64,000 nucleotides of DNA from contig NC_136001.1 in the NCBI RefSeq assembly GCF_048128805.1, positions 7,035,001 through 7,099,000 of the forward strand, read 5' to 3'. The stretch is from Centroberyx gerrardi. Taxonomy: Eukaryota; Chordata; Actinopteri; Beryciformes; Berycidae. This document shows, in pieces, positions 54,246 to 64,000 of this stretch; position 1 is the first letter of the stretch; every line of letters begins with the position of its first letter. Made by a program: the position numbers and the translations under genes. The notes beneath the pieces were generated by a model, which was given only the letters and a program-made list of their open reading frames with translations, had not been told where the DNA came from and made no database searches.

Positions 54246-56080
54246 ACGCACACACACGCTAGGCTGCCGTTACAGTATCAGACCCCTTCCATGGAAAGGA
54301 AGCTCCTTCCTGTTTGATTGTTTGTTTGGACTTTATGGATTTTTATGCTTTATGCTTCAACTATTTATGCTATTTTTTATTATTTGATGTTTTTAGTCTT
54401 TATATTGTTCTATGTTGTGTATCTGTAACCTTTATGTCTGTCAATGATGCTGCTTTTCCTAGCCAGGTCCCTCTGGTGAAAGAGATCTTGTATCTCAGTG
54501 AGGCTTTCCTGGTTAAATAAGGGTTAAATAAATAAATAGATAATTGGGAAACAATGTGAGGCTGTGATAAAAGTTTCTCTCTTTGCTCTCGTCATGTTAA
54601 AGTCCAGCTGCCACTCTCCATTAGTATGGCAAACCTTTTTCTCCACTTGTCTCTGCCTTGTTAAAAGTCTTGTAAAATAGTCTTGTAAAACAAAGAGGAC
54701 CGAGACACTGGATACTCTTAGATAAAACTTCCTTCATTGAGTCTATATTATAAATTTAATAATCCAAACATCCCCACACACCTCTATCAGACAGTCTTAA
54801 TTCTTCTTATAAAGTGTTGCTGATGCATGTTTGCACTGCCAAAACAAAAAAGAAACTTTTTATTACCTTATTTCCGGATGAATGATGAGGCGTTTCTGGA
54901 AGGGCTTGATGGATGTTTGATGGAGTCATGAAGCTTACTCAGCACATAACGATCACTCAGAGCCTGACAGTTACTGTTTCTCAGAGGGAATTTGCATATT
55001 TCTCCACAGTAACATCTGCACTCTTATCTATTACTGAGATAAAGTATGGTCTCTCTCTCTCTGAAACACACACACATACACACACATCAGTCTCCCTCTA
55101 ACAGGACTCACAAAAACCCTCGGTGTATGAATTGCATGAAGACTCTGCATCTGGCATTAGTACTGCAGCAGCCACTTTAGACAGCTCTTTCTAAATGTTA
55201 TATATAGGAGAATAGAGCAGCAATATGGCAACACAAAATAAGTGAATCACACAACTGGTTGGCAAACCACTTGTGCCTTCAGACTGTTAAAAAGAACAAA
55301 AATTTACCAAACAATTGCTTTGGCGGTAGAGCAGAAGTAATCTTGCAGCATTAATGCAACTTAAAGTGAGACTTTTACAATGTTTTTATTGTTGTCATTG
55401 TTACAATGACTTTACAATTTAGCCTTAGTACCTTGTACTATAATTGGAATATTCTGAATGAGTGCAAAAGCGTGAGTGCAAAACAGGAAACAGGACAACT
55501 TTGTTACATTGTAGTTATTTAATTACATCCATTATGAAAAACATAGTATATCCATGTTTTCTAACATTTAAACTGGAAAAAAAACAAAACTCACAAAAAC
55601 AGTTGAGCATTTGACAACCAATTTCCATTTATGGTTACCTTGGCAACATGTTGATTTATTAACTTCTGGTTGCCACAGCAGTAAATTGGTTCATTAGTTA
55701 AGGCAGGTTCTCAATTTACAAACACCTGTTTATTTGCTATTCGTTGACAACCGACCTCTTCCACAATTTGCATTTGTCAGCCAACTTTCTTCTCAATAGT
55801 TTTCTAATAAAATCACATCATCATTGATAATTTAGCATTAGGAGCTGGAGCTGGAGAACCGGACAGTCGAGCAGTCCAGTCCCCATTTGCTCAGGTTTGT
55901 TCCTCCCTCTGTGAAAACACCTGGATTTGTTTTGAGCCTGGGTCTGTACAGGGTGACGCTGTTTCCCACCCAATGGATTCCATATAAAAAACCAGACACC
56001 TTCGGTTTGATGAGGAAGCTTTTCATTTTTCACTACTATCCCATCTGGGCCTGCTGACTAAAAAGCCCTGTTTAGCAGTT
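53900..56080. other. Intergenic region upstream of dnase1l4
   Basis: Contains a LINE-like 3' tail at 54,310-54,543 (TCTCAGTGAGGCTTTCCTGG then GTTAAATAAATAAATAG) and a (CA)n at 54,215-54,257. No gene seen. Confidence 0.55.
54310..54543 (+). mobile_element. LINE-like 3' end
   Basis: CCAGGTCCCTCTGGTGAAAG and CTTTCCTGGTTAAATAAGGG followed by TAAATAAATA is a very common 3' terminus of fish non-LTR elements. No coding part. Confidence 0.55.
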
Positions 56081-56084
56081 TATG

Positions 56085-56357
56085 TAAATGGTAAATGGAC
56101 TGCATTTATATAGCGCTTTTATCCAAAGCGCTTTACAATATGCCTACATTCACCCATTCACACACACACACACACACATCCATACACCGATGGCGGCAAG
56201 CTACCACGCAGGGTGCTGGCGCAACCATCGGGAGCAATTTGGGGTTCAGTATCTTGCCCAAGGACACTTCGACATGCGGACTGGAGGAGCTGGGATCGAA
56301 CCACCGACCTTCTGATTAGTGGACGACCCGCTCTACTTCCTGAGCCACAGCCGCCCC
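56085..56357 (-). mobile_element. tRNA-derived SINE, near full length
   Basis: On the minus strand: TGGCTCAGGAAGTAGAGCGG (A box), GGTTCGATCCC (B box), the core GTCCTTGGGCAAGATACTGA, and the tail TTGTAAAGCGCTTTGGATAA followed by ATATAAATGCAGTCC. This family is abundant in teleosts. Confidence 0.8.
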
Positions 56358-56929
56358 TATGTTACCCAGTAATTGCCAGTTTGGCTTTTGCCTGGTAAAT
56401 ATAACTGAAGTCCAGAAAATGGAAGCTTGGGGCATCTGATCAAAACCAGCTTACAGATAAGACAGGTGATGCAGAGCAGTGGAGGTGCTGCAGAGGATGA
56501 TGGGACAGTCCGGAGTGACAGAGTCTGGTTCTCCACTGGTGGAGGTGGAATGTTTCAGGAGCCGAGCATCATAGGATTCAAGGGTTTGGGGCTGGGTTGG
56601 GTGTAGAGCTGTGCACTAAGAGTCATGTTTGGATCAGCGTTAACGTGCATGTGCAAAGTCTGAACTGGGAAGAAAGTAACACGAGAAATAGTGGAGTGCA
56701 TCTATGCTCTTAAAAAAAAGAAAATCAAGATAATTATCAGTCATCTGTGCATTTCCAAGCAAACAAGAAGAGGGGAACCCAAACACAGTCTGGACATTCA
56801 CCATCTTTCCACTATGTGTGTTCCTTTCCTCTTCTGATACATTCAAGCAATCATTCTAAGTTTAAAGTCTGAGTTTAAGCCCAAACAAACTGTTCTGAAA
56901 AATCAGTGTGGATCAGTTGGTTTCTTCCG

Positions 56930-58968
56930 AGTTCTGACTTCCCACAAGAAAGTGTGCTTTCAAACCCCGCAGACAGGGCTGCCCCATTAGCCCGGCCCTC
57001 TTTAATCTCTTTATTGAACCTTTGGCTCAAACTATTAGACAGGAAAGAGGTTTGGAGGGTATAACTATAAAGGGAGTAGAATACAAAATCGACCTGTATG
57101 CAGATGATGTATTGGTGACACTACAAAATCCAGGTTCAGGGGTACCGCTGCTGATGAATATCTTAAAGATGTAAGGGAGTTACTCTGGATATGCACTTAA
57201 TGTTCACAAAACACAGGCCTTGACATTTAACTACGCCCCCGCCCAAGAACTGGTAAACAAGTATAATTTTAACTGGCATTTACCATATATCCAGTAACTT
57301 GGGGTCTACTTACCGAAAGATATGTCCTCCCTGTATGCCATAAATTATAATCGGATTAACAAAAAAATATGTAACAATATGGACAGGTGGGCCTTGCTTC
57401 CCCTCGATATAGGCAGCAGAGTAAGATCAATCAAGATGAATATCCTTCCCAAATTACTGTACCTATTCACAGCCCTGCCAGTGGAGGTCCCTTTTAGACA
57501 GTTTAGGGAATGGGATAAACACATTTCTAGGTTTATATGGAACAAAAAGAGACCTCGAGTAAAATACTCAACCCTGCAGCTGCCAAGGGAGAGGGGAGGT
57601 ATGGCATTACCATGTTTGAGGGATTATTATTTATCTGCTCAGTTGAGATCACTAGTACTTTGGTGTAACTCAAGCTATGAAGCTAAATGGAAAGACATAG
57701 AATTTTCCTTGATGGATACACCAATTCAGTCGGTTCTGGGTTGTCTCGACGGGGTGAAAGAAATATTTCAATTACAGAACCAATGTGTCAGTCTTTCTAT
57801 TAAGATATGGCTAGAGGTGGTTAAGCGATTCCAGCTTCATAGAGAGGTAAAAGTACTAAGTTGGCCGGCCTACAATCCATACTTCACACCAGCAGTGTAC
57901 GATCATAGATACAGGCAATGGACCCAACATGGCATTACTGCTCTCTGTAGAATTATATCAAATGGGGAACTTGATAGTTTTCAGAACCTATGCCAATTAT
58001 TTGAACTCAATAGACAGGATTTTTTTTTAGGTATTTACAGGTCCGCCACTTCTTTCTGAAGGAGATCAAAAATGATTCAGATTTTCATAGAAGCTTATAA
58101 GGGTGAAAATAACAAAAGGGTTATAGGCAAACTATACACTGCTATCACCTCAATGAACAAAAATTCAATTGACTATGTCAGACAGCGTTGGGAAAGGGAC
58201 GTGAGGCTGGAAATACCTGAGGAGGTGTGGTTACATGCCTGGGAAACTCAGTGCTCCGTCACTAACTCACTGACCTGGAGGGATTTTAGTTGGAAGAGCC
58301 TGATTCGGTTTTTTATAACACCAAAGCAGAAATCCAAATTCACTGGGTCCCAGCACCCTTGCTGGAGGGAGTGTGGATCAATGCAAGTGGACCATGCCAC
58401 ATATTTTGGCTGTGTCCACGCATTCAATCTTTTTGAGAAGATGTGGAACGTTTAATGTCTAGGATTCTGGGTCTTAACCTCGATGTGTCTTTTTTCTCTC
58501 TGTACCTTGGAGTTATGCCTGAAGGGATATGTAAAAGTGATGCCTACCTCCTGAAAATTCTCTTGGTTGCATGTAAAAAAGCTGTCACCAAATGTTGGCT
58601 TCAGAGAGATCCCCCTACTGTGGACCTTTTTACAGGAATTGTCAATCATATACGCCCTTCGTCTACAGAAAGACAAAGGAGAAAAATACTGGAGGAAATG
58701 GGACTGTTACTCACAGGAAATGGATACTGATAAGGGTTTTTTATTTTTATTTTATTTATTTTTTTATTAATTCATTTATTTACTTTCTTTTTCCCTTTCT
58801 TACATTAGGCATCAATGCCGAAAACCTTGTGTAATGAACTGTACCTGCCTACCCGTCTCTGACGATTACTGATACCCAAACATGACCTCATGTTCTCTGC
58901 CCCACGTTTGTTTGTACACTAAATTTGAAATATTGTCAAAAATAAAAAAAAAATAAAAAAAAAAAAAG
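56930..58968 (+). mobile_element. 5'-truncated L1-type LINE, inactive
   Basis: Plus-strand frames carry [28 protein letters not shown] (reverse transcriptase), then SIKMNILPKLLYLFTALPVE, RFIWNKKRPRVKYSTLQLPR and a long C-terminal part, broken by stops at about 57,173 and 57,296 and shifts near 58,050 and 58,450. It ends in an A-rich tail at 58,939-58,968. It lies 45 bp beyond the sec13 stop, in the opposite orientation. Confidence 0.92.
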
Positions 58969-59012
58969 AGTCAGGGGTCACTGCTGTGTGTGTGTATGTA
59001 TGTGTGTGTGTG

Positions 59013-59123
59013 TCACTGCTCGGTCTGCTGTGTGTCTGTGATGGAGGTGACGGCTCCCTGGCCCTTGCTGACATCGCTGATACACGCCCACTGGCCATCC
59101 ATCGACTCCTTCCACAGGGTTAC
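59013..59123 (-). CDS. sec13: sec13 last exon with stop
   Basis: 111 nt. Encodes [20 protein letters not shown] and [16 protein letters not shown], then TGA at 59015-59013. Confidence 0.96.
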   Translation of the reverse strand, partial: VTLWKESMDGQWACISDVSKGQGAVTSITDTQQTEQ

Positions 59124-62100
59124 CTACAGAATACACACACACACACGTATTAATGGAAGTGTGTATGTGTGTTCATTTACAGAAGAAGTGAGACACAAGT
59201 CAGAAATGTGTGCATGTGTACAAGCATGTACATCCTTAGAAATAGCAAGTAGCCTATTGCTGTTGTCAGGTGAAAATCTCTCATCTCCAAAATATTAACT
59301 TTTCAGGAACTAAGAAAAACAGCCATGTTTTCAGATTGACTACCATTCATTTTTGAGTTTCTCCAATGGGTTTTGAAAAGGTTTCAGAAGACCACAGGCT
59401 GTAGATTTTCTCAACCTATAGAGGAGCATGTAATCCTTCAACTGAAGTGAAAACAAGAAAATCACCAAAATTGGAGAGACAAGCTAATATGCCTGTCTGT
59501 ATGTGTATTTAGTATATTTCCAGTAACAGACCAACTACAAAGCCTGTGTGTTAGTATGTAGAAGTGTATATACTCTACCTTGTTGTCGCCTCCAGAAACA
59601 GCCAGTATATTTCCAGTGATCGACCAGCTGACGTGCCAAACCACATCGTTGAACTTATGGAGCAGTTTGGCCGTCCAGGTGTTTCCTGCAGGGTCGTCGC
59701 ACGTCCAGATGAACACACGCCCGTCCTGGAGGAGATGGGAGAAAATGAGAGCTATTTTTGAATGATTTTCTTTTTTTTTTAGATTTCCTTATTGTAAAGC
59801 GCTTTGAGCAACAGTTGCTGTATGAATATTAATGATAATGGGGCAGCCTAGAGGTTTAGGAAGGTTGTCAGTTTGAATCCCCAGACCAGCTGGGAAAATG
59901 TGGTTGGGGAAGGCAGATGACTAACACTCTACCCCCCCACAATGACCACAATAATGTTGCCCTTGAGCAAGGCACTTAACGTTAAAGTTACATATCCACT
60001 CGTTCCCATAACTGTAAAAGTGGATCTGTGTGTTAAAGTGAGGCAGGAAAAGCTGCTGCTGGAAAAAAGCAAACATTATCAGTCAACTTTCCCTGGATAA
60101 ATTAAGGCATAAAATAATCTTATATTAGAGACAGAATGGACACAGAAAATGTTTTGAGTTTTAACATCACTCCTTTGCAGGGCTTCTTGCACATTTTCAG
60201 CCTGTGACCTGATAAACAGACTCAACGTCTCACATGAGTCCTCTGTCCTGGGACTCAGGCTCATTTACACATAATTACTGTTGTCCTGTAAGGATCCACC
60301 AGCAACAAGTCTGTGACCCATTTTAGCGCCAGTCAGGCTACAGGTAACGCAACCCCTTCATAATGAGTGGTGTCTCATTAGCTGTGTGGGCTTGGTGAAT
60401 GAGGCTTTGGCATCCCACCAAGTGAATGTACCAGGTTACTGGTGAAACTACTGGACTCACATGCTCTCTGGCTCCACCTGGGGGAGTCCATCAACAAATA
60501 CACACTGTCCCAAACAGCTGCCAGAGTATTCTCAATGAGACTTTTAATTTCATTGCTTACATATAAACTGCTTATAAGGGAGTGCAACATGAGGTGAGAC
60601 AGTGTTTAGCTACCTTGGCCCTAAACTGTGGAAATCCCTCCCAGATAACCCAAGAGCCACTGATACACTCAGCACTTCTAAGAAGCATCTGAAAACACAT
60701 CTTTAACGTCACTGTATTTAGGTGCTGGTTAATTGGTTTAAACGTATTTAGTGCTTTTCTTTTACTTCTGTGTATTTAAATTTTATCCTTCATTGTCCTT
60801 TTCATTATTGTTTTTATTCATTTTTATTTCTTTGTTTTTATCCCTTTTTATTATTATTCTGTAAAGCAATTTGTAAACAGTCTGTTGAAAAGGTGCTATA
60901 CAAATAAAGGTTATTATTATGAGCAACTGGCCAATAAACAGTCTGTTGATAGGCTATAAAATGGAGTTTGCTTAAATAAAGACAAATGTTATGATAATTT
61001 AAGTGACAATTTCATGAACCACTGAAATATTTTGGGTACTGCTATGATATTTGACACCCGTCATACCCAGATGATATCAGGGTTTTGGCGCATTTGTCTG
61101 TCTTGCTAAAGTGATTTGGACTACATGTGTGTATATTGGAAGTGTCTAATGTAAGTGCCACATGTAACATCCCTTTAAATCCTTTAAGTCTCACCTGGGA
61201 GCAGCTGGCGATGGTGCTGGTGGGAAGACCGATAGAAGGAGCCCAGCCAACGTCTCTCACCCAATCGCTGTGCGCCTCCAGCTTCTGGTCCTCCTTCCAT
61301 TGGCCGTCTTCCTCTCTGGAGATGGGAAGTGACAGTGAGTGACAGTTAGACCAAAGGGCCATCAGTCTCTTAAGCTGGTGAAATGTGAAATATAATTAAT
61401 TTTGTCTGTTTCCTCACATAATGCATTTAAATGACTTCCAAAAGTGCCTCTCCCTTGCCTATAGTTTCTGAATGTTATAAAGTTAACATCCTTAGGTTTG
61501 TTCCTCAAAACTTTGTGCTCTTAATAGTCTTCAACACCCACTCTCATCACACTAGTGATGCTGCCAGCTAAGCTTCTTTAAAAGCCAGGAAAACCTTGTA
61601 AGTATACTTTTTCACCAGCTCTACAATACATAAACACACCAACTGTACATCAGTCAAAATGCCATTCGTCTCACTGCTGATTGGGCATCCTGGCCTGTTC
61701 ATGAAACATTGTGGGGGTGATTTTCATATGTCCTCATTTCTCTGCCCCATCTTCCCTGTCTCTCTTCTCTGAACACTACGCAGAAATGCATTAAAATGCC
61801 ATAGAAAAGCAATTAGAAAGTAACTTACTTCCAGAGTTTGACCAGGTTGTCGCAGCCTCCAGAGACGAAGCGCTTGACGTAGTTTGGTTTCTGTCCGGAC
61901 GGCTGGTCGATCAGACTGCCTGGAACTACAGCAGGAGCCCAACTCACCGCATTACAGCCGATCTACAGCAGAATTACAGCAGAGTGAATTAACGGCGGAA
62001 GAGAGCAGAAAACAATAGCAGCAGCCCAGCTCACTGTGTTACAGCCAATCCACATTAGACTCTCAAAGGAAATGAATAAAATAAGATCATACAATAGAGG

Positions 62101-62267
62101 AGAGTGTAGATAAATAGCGTAATAATAGAGTAAAGATGATAAGAGTTATAGAGGAAAGAAAAATAGATAAATAGCGTAATATAGAGTATCAAAAAATAAT
62201 AGACTGCATTTCATTTGAGATGAGGGAAATGAAATATAAAAGATTATACATCATCAGTCAATTGTAG

Positions 62268-62304
<37 letters not shown>

Positions 62305-64000
62305 AAACTCACGGTGTGTGCGTTGCTGATCTTCTTGACGTCCCACTGCTGATCCCCAGTGAAAGTGAGCAGGGAAATGGCTCCGTCTGAGCTGCCGCAG
62401 GCCAGAATCAGACCGAAGTCATAGGGACCCCAGCAGACCGAGTTCACTGTGGATGGACACAGAGAGAGGAGGACAGTGTGAAACCAAAGTCAGTGGGACT
62501 CCAACACACTGAGGTCACTGTTGACACCAAAAATGGATGACGAATCGGGTGTCAGGAGCAAAATATGGAACTACTTTGATTACAGATTCAAAAAAGACAG
62601 ACACCAGAAATCAAAACCCCTGTGAAAAAGCTGCTACAAAGCTTTCTAAGTCATGTGTGGTAACAGAAATAACTTAACAAAGCATCTCAGACATCATTTC
62701 GCAGTTTTATTCATATTCATTTTGTTATTTCTTCTCAAGTTATTGATACTGATGTTGAAGTTATGGAGCTTCCCATTGTGTTTTTGGTTAAAATAAACAC
62801 AGTGGCTGTTCTATGGCACTGCTTGATAGTTTTTCTTGTTTGCCGAGGTATCGTAGTAGCATTGAATTTTTAGATATTGAACTTAGTATTGGTATTTAAG
62901 TCAAAATTCTGGTATCCTGATAACATTAAATCACACCGAGTTCACTGTTGATAGAAGACACGGACAGAGGAGTACAGTGCTAGAGAGTAGCGTTAAACCA
63001 AAGTCATTAGGACCTCGACACATCAAATATACTGGAGGGAGAGATGGACAGAGGGAGAGAAACAACCAAAAGAGAGAGAAGGAGAAAAGTACTAAACCAA
63101 AGTCACAGAGAAAAAACCCATCTACGAGTTCATTTCACAGCGAGGTACCGACCTGACGACTCGTGTCCGGTGTATTCGTACATTTTGTCCCAGGCACCGT
63201 TCTCCTCCTTCCAAATGATGACTTTACGGTCGTAGGAACAGGAGGCCAGGATGTTGCCGTACATGGGGTGAGCCCACGCTACCTGCCACACCGGGCCCTC
63301 GTGGCTGGAGAGGGAGACAGACACACACACCTTTAGTACAGAGTATATGGTGTGAAACCGTACAGAAATTGCATGACAAAAAAAAAAAATGCTACCCGCT
63401 TCAGTCACAATGCGTCCTGAGGACTAGACACACACACACACACACACACTTTGTCAATACTAGTAGGGCCAGGTTTCTGAAGCCAAGATCAATGGCCAGA
63501 AGTGTCATATTTTGTACATTCAGTCTAACACTAGAGCAAAAAACGAACCTTTTAACCACCAGCTAAAGTGGATTATGGACTCTAAAATACACCAGCAACT
63601 TATCCACTCTTTCACTTTTTACAAGTCAAATATGTTTTTTTCAAATACCTGGTAACCTACCAAAATAGCTTGTATAGTGCAGTTACAGCATATAAACTTA
63701 CCAGCTACAGTCATAATTTACCACTCTTGAGCTGGTGACTGGGGTTAATTTCCAATCTTTTTTTCAAGATTATTTTTTTGGCATCTTTTGCCTTTATTAG
63801 ACAGATCAAAGTGAAGACAGACAGGAAATATTGGGGTGGAGACCTAGGCCGGATTCGAACCCTGGACGACGCGTTTACACGGTACGCGCCTTAGCCCACT
63901 GATCCACCAGAATGCCCCATACACACCCTTTTTAAGCAACACCCTGCTTTACATTCATACACTTCACTTCCATACATTCGCACCTGGGAGATGCCCAGTA
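59013..64000 (-). CDS. sec13: sec13, WD40 protein of COPII, nuclear pore and GATOR2 (3' six coding exons)
   Basis: A beta-propeller that pairs with SEC31 in the COPII outer coat, with the NUP107 subcomplex at nuclear pores, and in GATOR2. Exons: 63153-63304, 62313-62446, 61829-61962, 61195-61315, 59579-59725, 59013-59123; 799 nt with matching phases, covering about residue 56 to the end of a protein of about 322 aa. Very close to the human sequence: [97 protein letters not shown], with the end [17 protein letters not shown]. The first exons, including the start codon, lie beyond 64,000. The 3' UTR runs into an antisense L1. Confidence 0.97.
59579..59725 (-). CDS. sec13: sec13 exon
   Basis: 147 nt. 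Encodes [40 protein letters not shown] and LAVSGGDNK. Donor AAG|GTAGAG. Confidence 0.97.
59840..60115 (+). mobile_element. tRNA-derived SINE, decayed
   Basis: GGTTGTCAGTTTGAATCCCC (B-box-like), then TGCCCTTGAGCAAGGCACTT and a TCCCTGGATAAATTAAGGC-type tail. In a sec13 intron. Confidence 0.6.
60590..60925 (+). mobile_element. L2-type LINE 3' fragment
   Basis: Translates in part as [24 protein letters not shown] sequence, followed by a GCTATACAAATAAAGG(TTATT)n tail. Non-coding remnant in a sec13 intron. Confidence 0.7.
61195..61315 (-). CDS. sec13: sec13 exon
   Basis: 121 nt. Encodes [20 protein letters not shown] and [16 protein letters not shown]. Donor CAG|GTGAGA. Confidence 0.97.
61829..61962 (-). 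CDS. sec13: sec13 exon
   Basis: 134 nt. Encodes [40 protein letters not shown] and KLW. Donor AA|GTAAGT. Confidence 0.96.
62272..62303. repeat. (GT)n microsatellite
   Basis: About 16 GT units just beyond a sec13 donor; (CA)n in the transcript. Confidence 0.95.
62313..62446 (-). CDS. sec13: sec13 exon
   Basis: 134 nt. Encodes [20 protein letters not shown] and [13 protein letters not shown]. Donor ACC|GTGAGT; a (CA)n lies about 10 bases beyond it in the transcript. Confidence 0.97.
63153..63304 (-). CDS. sec13: sec13 exon (first in window)
   Basis: 152 nt. Encodes [40 protein letters not shown] and YTGHESS; WD blades 2-3. Acceptor CTCCAG, donor TCAG|GTCGGT. Confidence 0.97.
63770..63920 (-). 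mobile_element. tRNA-derived SINE copy
   Basis: On the minus strand: GGTGGATCAGTGGGCTAAGG (A-box-like) and GGGTTCGAATCCGG (B box). Same family as 330-492, with the shared CCTTTATTAGACAGAT end. Confidence 0.65.

Noticed and set aside
57322..58730. Plus-strand open frames of 245, 127 and 95 codons as a host gene
   Set aside because: They are pieces of an L1 ORF2, broken by stops and frameshifts and ending in an A-rich tail.

Overview
The window looks like genomic DNA of a teleost fish. It carries spliced vertebrate genes, dense (CA)n and (GA)n microsatellites, L2- and L1-type LINE remnants, tRNA-derived SINEs, and a dnase1l4-type DNase gene. All recognised genes lie on the minus strand, so each gene reads from higher to lower coordinates. 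Coding exons were fixed by splice sites, by codon phase across every junction, and by homology recalled from family knowledge. No database search was run.

Layout. (1) 1,421-16,131: the 5' part of rbl1 (p107), 16 exons and 791 codons; the rest of the B pocket and the C-terminus lie beyond the left edge. Its promoter at 16,250-16,300 has an E2F site beside a ZNF143-like site. (2) 17,664-22,683: ankrd60, with a ubiquitin-like region and ankyrin repeats; a palindromic RFX X-box lies about 230 bp upstream of the start codon. (3) 24,490-37,247: a complete type II keratin gene (447 aa) in which the usual 221-bp exon is split by an extra intron. (4) 39,363-52,380: dnase1l4, an intracellular DNase I-family enzyme with intact catalytic residues and a lysine-rich C-terminal tail of about 100 residues. 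(5) 44,936-47,967: a two-exon gene I do not recognise, nested on the same strand in the 6.7-kb intron 4 of dnase1l4. It combines a unique N-terminal region, an in-frame 15-bp minisatellite and tandem copies of a short basic/aromatic module. (6) 59,013-64,000: the last six coding exons of sec13; its first exons lie beyond the right edge.

The spaces between and within genes hold mobile elements: a 5'-truncated L1 45 bp beyond the sec13 stop codon, a rearranged L2 copy in dnase1l4 intron 1, hAT-like and other foldback MITEs, several SINE copies, a 109-bp tandem array in an rbl1 intron, and long purine/pyrimidine tracts. Many of the longest open frames are translations of these simple repeats and are not genes.

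The genes do not form a functional operon. They are a cell-cycle regulator (rbl1), a probable cilium or testis gene (ankrd60), a structural filament gene, a nuclease and a COPII/nuclear-pore/GATOR2 subunit (sec13). rbl1 and ankrd60 are both on human chromosome 20, which fits conserved linkage. The most novel content is the nested repeat-bearing gene, the basic tail on dnase1l4, the split keratin exon, and small duplications around rbl1 splice sites.
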